Source: an uncultured Eubacteriales bacterium
GTDB lineage: Bacteria > Bacillota > Clostridia > Oscillospirales > Acutalibacteraceae
Direction of reading: 5' to 3'
NCBI GenBank assembly: GCA_910584745.1
Contig: CAJUDG010000009.1
Span: 1-64,000, forward strand
Length of the DNA: 64,000 bases
Of the stretch, positions 35,617 through 42,978 are shown in pieces. Under the pieces are notes generated by a model. The model was not told the origin of the DNA. It worked only from the letters and a program-made list of their open reading frames with translations, and did no database searches. Each line of letters begins with the position of its first letter. Positions within the stretch are counted from its first letter, which is position 1. Both the position numbers and the translations under genes were made by a program.

Positions 35617-37059
35617 GTGACAAGCAAGCCAAATCAAGAGTTAGAAACCCGCTTTCGTGTGCTATACATCCGTGTTTCCACGGAGGCACAGGCGGAGGAG
35701 GGCTATTCCATCGGGGCACAGCAGGAACGACTAGAAGCCTATTGCCGTGCCATGGGATGGACGAATTATCAACTCTATATCGACCCGGGATTTTCCGGGA
35801 GCAACCTGAACCGCCCCAAAATGCAGCAGCTGATCGCGGACGTGCAGGAGGGAAAGGTGTGCGCGGTGGTGGTTTATAAGCTAGACCGCCTTTCCCGCAG
35901 TCAGAAGGATACCCTGTACTTGATTGAGGACATCTTTATCCCCAATGACGTGGCTTTTGTATCTCTCAACGAGAACATCGATACCGGCACGCCCTATGGC
36001 CGGGCCATGATAGGTATACTGTCCGCTTTCGCCCAGCTGGAGCGGGAAAATATCTACCAGCGTACCCGCATGGGTATGCTGGAGAGGGTGAAGCAGGGCT
36101 ACTGGATGGGCGGCGGGGGTATTCCTTATGGGTACGACTACGACCGAAACCAAGGTATCTTGGTGCCAAACCCACAGCAGGCCGAACAGGTGCGCAAGAT
36201 GTACGACCTCTATCTGAAGGGCTACTCCGCGCAAAAAATCGCCAATATGCTGGGGCTTCGCTATGATAAAATCGTTACCCAGATACTGACCCGAAAGAGC
36301 AACACCGGCGTGATCTGCTATAAGGGCGAGGAGTACCCGGGACTGCACGAGCCGATCATCTCTGAGGAGATCTACAACCTGACCCAGATCAAAATGCGGG
36401 AGCGCTCTGAAAAGAGCCGGGTACCCACCAAAGGCACCCACCTGCTGGCGGGACTTGTGCACTGCGGAGAGTGCGGCGCACGTATGCGGTATGTGAAGTG
36501 GGGCAAGAACGGCTACAAGCTGTACTGCTACTCCAAAGACAACTCCAAGCCCCATATGAAACGCGCCGATTCCTGTGACTCGGAGCCTTGCTGGGCTGAC
36601 CAGATAGAGGACTTGGTGATACAAGACCTGTTCAGCATCTCGGCAAATCTGGAACAGTCAACTAAAGATGATGGAGCTCCATCGGTCAACCCCCTCCATG
36701 AGCTGGAAAGCCAAATCGCCCAGACCGAGGCCAAGGTCAAGCGCCTGTACAACCTCTACGCCATAGACGGCAACGATATGCTTCTGGACACCATAGAGGA
36801 GAACAAGCGCCAGCTGGCCCTGCTCCGGGAGCAGCTTATCATGGAGGAGGAGACCCGCACCCGGGCCAAGCATATCGACCTGGTTCGGGAGCGGGTAGTC
36901 AGTATCCGCTCAGCCTGGGATATGCTGAGTATGCAGGAGCGCCAGACCGTGCTGCGGGACTGCATTGACCGCATTATCATTCACAAGAACAAGGTGGAGA
37001 TATTCTACACCTTCTTAAAGGACAAAGGAAAGGCAGGGACAGCCAAATATGTCGCGTAA
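35617..37059 (+). CDS. Large serine recombinase
   Basis: A 480-residue large serine recombinase that would integrate and excise the element at sigG. The N-terminal catalytic domain has the nucleophile serine in YIRVSTEAQAEEGYSIG, the arginines in YKLDRLSRSQKD, and ESS-like MIGILSAFAQLERENI. The recombinase domain follows, then the zinc ribbon with CGECGARMRY and the coiled-coil region (HELESQIAQTEAKVKRLYN to the end). The GTG start has AAAGGAG in front. The gene appears intact and ends about 50 bases from the sigG fragment, the arrangement of site-specific elements at their attachment site. Confidence 0.93.
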   Translation: MTSKPNQELETRFRVLYIRVSTEAQAEEGYSIGAQQERLEAYCRAMGWTNYQLYIDPGFSGSNLNRPKMQQLIADVQEGKVCAVVVYKLDRLSRSQKDTLYLIEDIFIPNDVAFVSLNENIDTGTPYGRAMIGILSAFAQLERENIYQRTRMGMLERVKQGYWMGGGGIPYGYDYDRNQGILVPNPQQAEQVRKMYDLYLKGYSAQKIANMLGLRYDKIVTQILTRKSNTGVICYKGEEYPGLHEPIISEEIYNLTQIKMRERSEKSRVPTKGTHLLAGLVHCGECGARMRYVKWGKNGYKLYCYSKDNSKPHMKRADSCDSEPCWADQIEDLVIQDLFSISANLEQSTKDDGAPSVNPLHELESQIAQTEAKVKRLYNLYAIDGNDMLLDTIEENKRQLALLREQLIMEEETRTRAKHIDLVRERVVSIRSAWDMLSMQERQTVLRDCIDRIIIHKNKVEIFYTFLKDKGKAGTAKYVA

Positions 37060-37112
37060 AAGCTGTTCTTTGCCGCAAAATATAGTTTTTCCCCAAGGTA
37101 CTCTCATGCCCA
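37060..37112. other. Right junction of the mobile segment inside sigG (attR-like)
   Basis: After the recombinase stop the element sequence continues for about 50 bases, then turns into sigG coding sequence at about 37107 (ATGCCCATGATAATC, normally preceded by the codons for TYAV). The last element-side bases read aaggtactctc. The sigK junction at 51962 shows ggtactatca just inside its element, so GGTACTNTCA is common to both. The exact crossover bases cannot be fixed without the intact gene. Confidence 0.6.
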
Positions 37113-37597
37113 TGATAATCGGCGAAGTCCGGCGCTTTCTCCGGGACAACAATTCCGTGCGGGTCAGCCGCTCCATGCGGGACACGGCCTATAAGGCCAT
37201 ACAGTGCAAGGAGCGCCTTACCGCCAAGAACGGCCGGGAGCCCACAGTGGAGGAGATGGCCCAGGAGCTTGGGATAAAGCGCGAGGACGTGGTGGTGGCC
37301 CTGGAGGCCATCGTGGAGCCGGTGTCCCTCTACGAGCCCACCTTCTCCGACGGCGGGGACCCGGTGTATATCATGGACCAGGTGGGCGGCAGCGACGACC
37401 AGGACTGGCTGGAGGAGATAGCCATAAAGCAGGCCATCGGGGGCCTTTCAGAGCGGGAGAAGCGCATACTCTCCATGCGCTTTCTGGACGGCAGGACCCA
37501 GATGGAGGTGGCGGGGCTTGTGGGCATCTCCCAGGCCCAGGTGTCAAGGCTTGAGAAGGGGGCCCTTGGGAAGATAAAGGCAGAGATAAGGGCTTAA
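37107..37597 (+). pseudogene. sigG: RNA polymerase sigma-G, C-terminal part (gene split)
   Basis: About 160 residues match the C-terminal two thirds of sigma-G, the late forespore sigma factor: MPMIIGEVRRFLRDNN, VSRSMRDTAYKAIQ, EPVSLYEPTFSDGGDPVYIMDQ and the region 4.2 helix-turn-helix VAGLVGISQAQVSRLEK. The N-terminal part (regions up to STYAV) is missing and not found elsewhere in the window, so the gene is split by the recombinase-bearing element on its left. Reading upstream gives unrelated codons. Without excision no sigma-G can be made, unless an intact copy exists elsewhere. Confidence 0.88.
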
Positions 37598-37611
37598 CTT
37601 TAGGACAATAT

Positions 37612-37653
37612 ATGCCGATATACTTCATATAAGCATATTGGAGGTATCGGCAT
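37612..37653 (+). promoter_or_regulatory. Inverted repeat enclosing the ribosome site of the next gene
   Basis: atgccgata at 37612-37620 pairs with tatcggcat at 37645-37653. The 3' arm overlaps the start codon and the loop contains the GGAGG site, so folding would expose the ribosome site but occlude the ATG. Confidence 0.45.
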
Positions 37654-38788
37654 GAACATAAAAATAGAGGGCGGCAGGCCGGTCTTTTACGGCGAGCCGG
37701 TGAAGGTGAACTACACCGATGTTACCGGGGGAGAGGACATGACGGTAAACGGCCAGACCGTGAAGCGGGCGACCGGGAACAGGACCGAGTACACCCTCTC
37801 AGCCGATGAGATGAATGCCATCGGCTGGACAATAGACGGCTCTGTGCACCAGCCCCACTGGAAGCAGCTTGAGAACGTGAAGGACACTTTCTTCCGGGGC
37901 GCGGGGTACAGCGGGAAGATATCTGAGGATATCCAGAGCATGAAAAGCTCCATGGAGAGCCTTGCCGACGGCTTCTTCGATGGGGAAGTGACCGAGAGCC
38001 AGCTTGCGGACAAATTCCAGGCCCTGGCCGAAAAGTTTATCGGTATCTGCAAGGAAAAGCAGTACCCATTCCCCATGCTCACCGGCATGGACGAGGCGGC
38101 TATGTCCTTCGCCTATGACTGCTTTCGGGGGGCCATACTGAAGTCCGCCGTGCAGCATAACAACGCCGAGGGCAAGGAGCTTGCCTCCAAGAATAACCGT
38201 GGCTGGCACTACTATAACGCCGACTACTATTATAAGAGCGAGAGCGCCATCGGGGCCATAACCGAAAGGGTCAAGGGCATGGCAGAAGACCGGGGCTTTA
38301 GGGAATTCGAGATACCCGACTATAAGGCCATCGGCAGGAACAGCCTTTATAATTTCAACTCCGCCGTCTCCGGCGAGAGCGACTATATCCCCGGCGGCCT
38401 GCGGGCCGTGGAGGAGAAGTGGATACTGGACTTTGACGCGGTGCCCCCCGAGGATTTCAAGTGGTTCTTTGAGGAGGAGGGCAGCAGCGAAGACGTGTTC
38501 ATGAGCGGGGACGGAGAGGACCTGCCCCGGCCCAAGTCCAGGGTCTGGGCCATGTACAAGGATCTGCTGGCCTCCAACAGCTTTGATTTCAGCCTTGGCC
38601 GGGACCTGCCCTCGGACGTGAAGAATCTGGGGGATCTGCTGCAGTTCGGGGCCGGGCTTAAGAGCGGGATCGCCGTGGTCAATAAGTATCTGCGGAACTT
38701 CCAGGCGGCCCCAAGCGGGTATTTTGCCGATAAGGCGTGGAGCGAGAGCCAGCGGCGGGCCGAGAGCGGCTGGGACGCCAAGGCGTGA
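37652..38788 (+). CDS. Hypothetical protein downstream of sigG
   Basis: A 378-residue protein that I do not recognise. No signal peptide, no membrane segment. The N-terminal 30 residues look beta-rich (IEGGRPVFYGEPVKVNYTD), the middle is helical, and there is an aromatic patch NRGWHYYNADYYYKSE. It has GGAGG in a hairpin loop before the ATG. Together with the 239-residue protein at 39369-40085 it lies between sigG and gpsA in GC-rich core DNA. A sporulation role from position alone would be speculation. Confidence 0.75.
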   Translation: MNIKIEGGRPVFYGEPVKVNYTDVTGGEDMTVNGQTVKRATGNRTEYTLSADEMNAIGWTIDGSVHQPHWKQLENVKDTFFRGAGYSGKISEDIQSMKSSMESLADGFFDGEVTESQLADKFQALAEKFIGICKEKQYPFPMLTGMDEAAMSFAYDCFRGAILKSAVQHNNAEGKELASKNNRGWHYYNADYYYKSESAIGAITERVKGMAEDRGFREFEIPDYKAIGRNSLYNFNSAVSGESDYIPGGLRAVEEKWILDFDAVPPEDFKWFFEEEGSSEDVFMSGDGEDLPRPKSRVWAMYKDLLASNSFDFSLGRDLPSDVKNLGDLLQFGAGLKSGIAVVNKYLRNFQAAPSGYFADKAWSESQRRAESGWDAKA

Positions 38789-38791
38789 AAC

Positions 38792-39304
38792 CTAAGGCGC
38801 TAAAAGCGTTTCCAGCTCCTCGAAAAACTCCGGGGGGCCGTAGTGCCAGACGTTGTCAATAAGCAGGCGTTTTTCCTCGACCGCTATTGCCAGCGTATCG
38901 CCGGGCGAAAGAAACATCTTGGCCGGTGTTCTTTTAAAAATTTTTATAAATCGCGCGTCCATAGGGAATAAATACTCCCTATCATCCGGCCCGGGGCTCC
39001 ATATGGTATAGCGGAAAGAATTTAAAAGATCTGTCCACTTCTTTATGGCTTCCGGGTCTTCAACATACTTGTGCTGCGGACCATCAGGGCTCTCTTTAAC
39101 GCCTATATCTATGGTTTCGATCTGTGCCGGATCCAGGTCGAAAAGCTTTCCCGAAAAGGGCTCGTATGTGAGGAAGAAGGAATCCCGGCGGGGAAGCAGG
39201 TATTGCTCATAAATGTACTTCCCGGCAAATATACAGCATATAAGGAGCGCTAATGCCGCCGTTAGAAAGACTATGGGCTTCTTTGATTTAGGATGTGTTT
39301 TCAT
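38792..39304 (-). CDS. Membrane-anchored hypothetical protein (DUF5301-like)
   Basis: A 170-residue protein with one N-terminal membrane segment (IVFLTAALALLICCIFAGKYIY) and an extracytoplasmic domain. The motif IETIDIG, the pair VEDPEAIKKWTDLLNSFRYT and the IAVEEKRLLIDNVWHYG stretch resemble the small DUF5301-type fold also seen in the tandem proteins at 50.6-51.5 kb. The start ATG at 39304 is chosen after the basic KTHPKSKK tail. Function unknown. It is convergent with the 37652 gene. Confidence 0.7.
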   Translation of the reverse strand: MKTHPKSKKPIVFLTAALALLICCIFAGKYIYEQYLLPRRDSFFLTYEPFSGKLFDLDPAQIETIDIGVKESPDGPQHKYVEDPEAIKKWTDLLNSFRYTIWSPGPDDREYLFPMDARFIKIFKRTPAKMFLSPGDTLAIAVEEKRLLIDNVWHYGPPEFFEELETLLAP

Positions 39305-39368
39305 ATTTTTATTATACTGTATTTGTCGGCAAAACGCAATAGAATAGTAAATGACAGGAGAAACATAT

Positions 39369-40085
39369 ATGAACATAACCCCTATCGCAAGCAACATAAA
39401 TAACCTGGGCCCCAGCTCAAAGCCTGCCATCTCTGAGCAGGCCATAGAGAACCTTGAGGCCAGCATCAAAGAGCACCGCTTCGACTCCTTCCAGCCGGGG
39501 GAGGACCATGGGATAAGGCGGCTTGAGGAGATAGACGATGAGCTGCTGGGGAAGGTGCTTGGAAAGCCGCAGCTCTCCACCACCTTCACTAATAGCCAGG
39601 TCTCTGAAAAGGCCAGGGAGCTGTCAAAGCTTATGGACGAGCGGGACGACGCCATTCGGTCCCAGCTTAAAGAGTTCAGCCTGACTATCAGCCGGGACCA
39701 GCTTGCGGGGCACTTCGGGGAGGTGGCCAGGAAGATAGACGAAGCCTTTTCTGAGGGCTCCATCACCCGGCAGGAGTATGACGACCTGAATGAAGGGTTT
39801 AAAAAGTACACCGAGACCGTCACCGCCCGGGAGGAGCGCAGGGCCGCCGCCCATGAGGTCCTCAGGAAGAACGCCAAGGCCATGGACGCCATGATGGGAA
39901 GGGGCGCGTCTCAAAAGGAGATGGAGGAGTTCGCCAAGTGGAACCGGGAGACATTCGAGGACCGGGTAAAGGAGCTCGTAAAAAAGAGCGAGGAGTATGA
40001 CCGCGGCCTTATGGCGGCGCTTATAGAGCGGGTGCGCGGGGGCGAGGATATATTTAAGCCGGATAAGGAGAAGGGGGAGCCGTGA
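39369..40085 (+). CDS. Hypothetical coiled-coil protein
   Basis: A 238-residue, highly charged, mostly helical protein (REERRAAAHEVLRKNAKAMDAM, EEFAKWNRETFEDRVKELVKKSEEYD). AGGAG is at correct distance from the ATG. It ends 2 bases before gpsA (40088), so the two are in one operon. I do not recognise the family; it has no membrane segment or cysteine pair. A cytoplasmic or spore-associated structural role is possible, not shown. Confidence 0.75.
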   Translation: MNITPIASNINNLGPSSKPAISEQAIENLEASIKEHRFDSFQPGEDHGIRRLEEIDDELLGKVLGKPQLSTTFTNSQVSEKARELSKLMDERDDAIRSQLKEFSLTISRDQLAGHFGEVARKIDEAFSEGSITRQEYDDLNEGFKKYTETVTAREERRAAAHEVLRKNAKAMDAMMGRGASQKEMEEFAKWNRETFEDRVKELVKKSEEYDRGLMAALIERVRGGEDIFKPDKEKGEP

Positions 40086-40087
40086 TA

Positions 40088-41089
40088 ATGAAGCGGATAA
40101 CCGTTCTGGGCGCCGGGACCTGGGGAACGGCCCTGGCGAGGATGCTCTCGAATACCGGCAGCAGGGTCACCGTCTGGTCAGCCCTTGACAGCGAGGTGCG
40201 GACCCTCTCAGAGACCCGGGCCCACCCGAACCTTCCCGGGGTGGAGCTGCCGAAGGAGCTCATCTTCACCGGCAGCATGGAGGAGGCCTGCCAGGAGCCG
40301 GACCTGCTGCTGTTCGCGGTGCCCTCGCCATATGTGCGCGAGACCGCCAAAAAGGCCGCGCCCTATATCGCCCCGGGCCAGCTCATAGCCGACGCGGCAA
40401 AGGGCATAGAGGCCGGGACGCTGCTGACGATGACCGGGGTCATAGCCGACGAGCTCAGCAAGGCAGGGGCGGGGCCCGCAAGGCTCGTGGCCCTCTCCGG
40501 CCCCACCCACGCCGAGGAGGTGGCAAGGGACATGCCCACCACTATCGTCTCCGCAAGCCCGGACCTGGAGGCGGCAAGAGAGGTCCAGGACCTGTGCATG
40601 AACACCTGCATGAGGGTGTATACGAACCCGGATATCAAGGGGGTGGAGCTCTGCGGTGCGGTGAAGAACGTGATAGCCCTGGCCTCGGGCATCTCTCTTG
40701 GGCTGGGCTATGGCGACAACACAAAGGCCGCCATAATCACCCGGGGCCTTGCGGAGATCACCCGGCTGGGCTGCGCCATGGGCTGCGACCGGGGGACCTT
40801 TACGGGCCTTGGGGGCATAGGGGACCTGATAGTCACCGCCACCAGCGTGCACAGCCGCAATAACCGCTGCGGCCAGCTCATAGGCGGGGGGCTCTCTCCA
40901 CAGGAGGCCGTTGAGCGCACCGGCATGGTGGTGGAGGGCCTTCACGCCCTGCCCGCGGTGCTGGAGCTCTCCAGGCGGTATCAGGTGGAGATGCCCATCG
41001 TGGAGGCCGTGGAGGCCATAATCCACGGGGGAGTTTCGCCGGAGAGCGCCGTGCGGGAGCTGATGTCCAGGGACAGGAAGGATGAGTAG
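40088..41089 (+). CDS. gpsA: Glycerol-3-phosphate dehydrogenase [NAD(P)+]
   Basis: A 333-residue GpsA that makes sn-glycerol-3-phosphate from dihydroxyacetone phosphate for phospholipids. N-terminal Rossmann motif VLGAGTWGTALARML, then the FAVPSPYVRETA and LSGPTHAEEVA signatures, the catalytic lysine in CGAVKNVIALASG and the C-terminal GDNTKAAIITRGLAEI. The ATG at 40088 follows GGGGGAG. The gene now stops at a TAG created by the IS1-family insertion: the original end would have read on through DESGC. Loss of three residues should be harmless. Confidence 0.95.
   Translation: MKRITVLGAGTWGTALARMLSNTGSRVTVWSALDSEVRTLSETRAHPNLPGVELPKELIFTGSMEEACQEPDLLLFAVPSPYVRETAKKAAPYIAPGQLIADAAKGIEAGTLLTMTGVIADELSKAGAGPARLVALSGPTHAEEVARDMPTTIVSASPDLEAAREVQDLCMNTCMRVYTNPDIKGVELCGAVKNVIALASGISLGLGYGDNTKAAIITRGLAEITRLGCAMGCDRGTFTGLGGIGDLIVTATSVHSRNNRCGQLIGGGLSPQEAVERTGMVVEGLHALPAVLELSRRYQVEMPIVEAVEAIIHGGVSPESAVRELMSRDRKDE
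41079..41087. repeat. Target duplication, left
   Basis: aggatgagt directly left of the IS1-family element, repeated at 41950-41958 on the right. The 9-base length fits IS1-family elements. Confidence 0.9.
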
Positions 41090-41130
41090 GAGTGTCCAAA
41101 TCAAACATTTTATGATAGAATAAGAGAGAT

Positions 41131-41415
41131 ATGAGAAGAGGAAAAGAAACTGAATGGAAAAAATGCCCGTACTGCGGGAAGAGAGAAAACCAAATAAAAG
41201 TAGGACGCAATCCGTCGGGGACCCAGAGCTGCAAGTGTAAGGAGTGCGGCAAAGTATACACGATAGACCCGAAACACAGGGCGTATCCGGAGGAAGTGAG
41301 AAAGCAGGCAATGAAAACATACTTCTCGGGAGTCAGCGGACGAGGGGTAGGAAAGATATATGGCATGAACAAGTCCAATGTGATGAATTGGATAAAAAAA
41401 GAGCGCGAGAAATGA
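41131..41415 (+). CDS. IS1-family InsA-like DNA-binding protein
   Basis: A 94-residue zinc-ribbon plus helix-turn-helix protein: CPYCGKRENQIKVGRNPSG and CKCKECGKVYTID form the four-cysteine ribbon, then FSGVSGRGVGKIYGMNKSNVMNW is the helix-turn-helix. In IS1 this part binds the terminal repeats and, alone, acts as a repressor. The frame ends ATGA, overlapping the start of the second frame. An A7 run at 41394-41400 precedes the end and could be a slippage site. Confidence 0.88.
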   Translation: MRRGKETEWKKCPYCGKRENQIKVGRNPSGTQSCKCKECGKVYTIDPKHRAYPEEVRKQAMKTYFSGVSGRGVGKIYGMNKSNVMNWIKKEREK

Positions 41416-41416
41416 T

Positions 41417-41929
41417 GTGGAAAAGTGGAAAGCCTCGGGCCATCTGGAGACGGCAGAACTGGATGAATTGTACTGGTTTCTTGAGCGCAAGCCCCACACA
41501 GAGACCCGGGAGAATATCTACATCATGATGATGGTGAGCCGGGAACCAAGACAAATTGTGGGTCATAGAGTGAGCACGGACAAATCCTCGCCAACGATCC
41601 AGTCGATGGTGGATTCTGCCCCGGAGGCAAAGAAATACTGTACAGATGGGTACTTTGGGTATCTGGATGTGGTCTTTCCGGGAAAACACATCTTCAATAT
41701 CCACAACAAAAACGACACCTTCACCGTAGAGGGCGTCAACGCTGATTTACGCCATTATATCCCGACTCTGGCCCGCCGCAGCAGGTGCTTTCCACGCAAG
41801 CTGGAGAATCTTCAAGCTGTTTTGAACGTTTTTGTTCGCGCTTATAATCGCTTTGGAGCTCAAAAGGCACGCTTTCGTGCCCGCCGGCCTCACTCTTTGC
41901 CTCCCTTTTCGCTTATTGATTTCCTTTAA
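41417..41929 (+). CDS. IS1-family InsB-like transposase catalytic part
   Basis: A 170-residue catalytic frame with the DDE residues of IS1: D in AELDELYWF, D in CTDGYFGY, E in FTVEGVNADLRHYIP, followed by ARRSRCFPRKLENLQAVLNVFVRAYNRF as in IS1. The frame begins with GTG. Relative to the first frame it is +1 (or -2), not the -1 expected for classical IS1 frameshifting: after the A7 run the -1 frame leads to a different reading frame without DDE residues. It may be made by +1/-2 slippage or by restart at the overlapping ATGATGTG. Confidence 0.85.
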   Translation: MEKWKASGHLETAELDELYWFLERKPHTETRENIYIMMMVSREPRQIVGHRVSTDKSSPTIQSMVDSAPEAKKYCTDGYFGYLDVVFPGKHIFNIHNKNDTFTVEGVNADLRHYIPTLARRSRCFPRKLENLQAVLNVFVRAYNRFGAQKARFRARRPHSLPPFSLIDFL

Positions 41930-41949
41930 CTGTCTGTTTGGACACTCCC

Positions 41950-41958
41950 AGGATGAGT
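41950..41958. repeat. Target duplication, right
   Basis: aggatgagt, identical to 41079-41087. Confidence 0.9.
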
Positions 41959-41965
41959 CAGGGTG

Positions 41966-41994
41966 TTGACAAAGGGGCCACAATTTGGTACAAT
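41966..41994 (+). promoter_or_regulatory. Promoter of the first isomerase/epimerase gene
   Basis: TTGACA at 41966-41971 and TACAAT at 41989-41994 with a 17-base spacer. In the ancestor the gpsA stop codon (tga) lay inside this -35 box, so the IS insertion separated the two units without damaging the promoter. Confidence 0.8.
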
Positions 41995-42036
41995 ATTATA
42001 TATTATACACATAACACCCCAAGGAGGTCGTTTCCA

Positions 42037-42924
42037 ATGAAAGTCAATATCGGCACCTATTCCTTCGGCGGCATCGCCAGCTACTTGGGCCTTGGGCCCA
42101 CGCTGCTGGAGAAGTTCCAGACCATCAAGGCCCTGGGCTTCGACGGCGTGGAGCTGCTGCCCGTGGACCTGGACAATCCCGTGGAGGACATCAAGAAGTG
42201 GGCGGAGGAGACCGGACTTGAGATAGTCTCTGTCCACGCCGAGCCCACCGAGGAGATAGTCAAGAAGATGGCTGCCCTTGGCGGCAAGGCCGTTATCTGG
42301 GCCAGCACCGACTTCTGCAACAAGGAGGAGGCCATCGAGGTGGCCCAAAAGCTCGATAAGATGGCGGAGATGGCCGAGCCCTACGGCATAAAGATAGGCT
42401 ATCACAACCACAGCAAGGAGTTCTATGTGGACGAGGGCCTGCCCCTTATCGAGCATATGGCAAATAACTCCTCTAAGTTCTTCTTCCAGCTGGACTGCGG
42501 CTGGTGCATGAACGCCGGTACATATCCCCCCACCTTCATCCGCAGGTATAAGGACCGGGTGGTGGCCATCCACGTCAAGGAGAACTGCCGTGTACAGGGC
42601 CCCGGGCCCCAGCCCAAATCCGCCCACGCCGAGGGCCCCCACGAGAGCCCCTTCGCCCACGTGAAGGAGATGAGCCTTGAGGAGCGCCAGGCCATGCTGG
42701 ACCAGTTCAACGCCCGCAACAACAGCCCCGAGGGGCAGAAGCGCTTTAACGTCCAGTGCAAGATGGGCGCGCCCGAGTCCAATATGGACTGGAAGGCCAT
42801 CAAGGAGGCCCTGGACGAGCAGAGCTTCGAGGCCTTCTGGGTGGTGGAGCGCGAGGGCTTCTATGACGAGCACGACAAGTGCATCGCCGACGACGCCAAG
42901 TACGTTAAGGAAAATATCCAGTAA
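42037..42924 (+). CDS. Sugar phosphate isomerase/epimerase (AP endonuclease 2-like)
   Basis: A 295-residue TIM-barrel protein of the xylose-isomerase-like family. Landmarks: VNIGTYSFGGIASYL, FDGVELLPVDL, VSVHAEPT, KIGYHNHSKEF with metal-binding His, FQLDCGWCMNAG, VVAIHVKEN, and FWVVEREGFYDEHD. These bind a divalent metal and isomerise or epimerise sugars; the substrate is not visible. AAGGAGG is in front of the ATG. A second, shorter member of the family is at 44516-45265. A strong terminator follows. Confidence 0.9.
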   Translation: MKVNIGTYSFGGIASYLGLGPTLLEKFQTIKALGFDGVELLPVDLDNPVEDIKKWAEETGLEIVSVHAEPTEEIVKKMAALGGKAVIWASTDFCNKEEAIEVAQKLDKMAEMAEPYGIKIGYHNHSKEFYVDEGLPLIEHMANNSSKFFFQLDCGWCMNAGTYPPTFIRRYKDRVVAIHVKENCRVQGPGPQPKSAHAEGPHESPFAHVKEMSLEERQAMLDQFNARNNSPEGQKRFNVQCKMGAPESNMDWKAIKEALDEQSFEAFWVVEREGFYDEHDKCIADDAKYVKENIQ

Positions 42925-42938
42925 GGTAAAATAAAAGG

Positions 42939-42972
42939 CCGGCCCTGACAGCAGGGCCGGTCAAATTTTTTG
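42939..42972 (+). terminator. Intrinsic terminator of the isomerase/epimerase gene
   Basis: Stem ccggccct/agggccgg with a 6-base loop, followed by tcaaatttttt. It lies between the isomerase/epimerase gene and the convergent asnA. Confidence 0.85.
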
Positions 42973-42978
42973 TTATCG

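Larger units (their letters stand above)
41088..41949 (+). mobile_element. IS1-family insertion sequence, complete
   Basis: An 862-base element between 9-base target duplications (aggatgagt). Its ends are the inverted repeats AGGAGTGTCCAAA (left) and TTTGGACACTCCC (right). It carries two overlapping reading frames in the arrangement of IS1 insA and insB. It landed in the last codons of gpsA and pushed the promoter of the following isomerase gene apart from gpsA. A related right end is at the start of the window. Confidence 0.92.

Noticed and set aside
29456..37059. Complete conjugative element
   Set aside because: No relaxase, coupling protein or VirB4-type ATPase is present; only recombinases, sortase, toxin-antitoxin and accessory genes, so it is a remnant or a mobilisable element at most.
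40208..41320. Leftward open frame (370 codons) opposite gpsA and the insertion element
   Set aside because: It crosses the boundary between chromosome and insertion element and is antisense to gpsA, so it cannot be a conserved gene.
41394..41400. A7 run as a classical -1 frameshift site of IS1
   Set aside because: The -1 frame after the run ends at 41528 and lacks the DDE residues; the catalytic frame is +1/-2. I kept the run only as a possible slippage site of another kind.
41926..42873. Leftward open frame (315 codons) opposite the first isomerase/epimerase gene
   Set aside because: Antisense shadow of a well supported TIM-barrel gene; no ribosome site and low-complexity composition.
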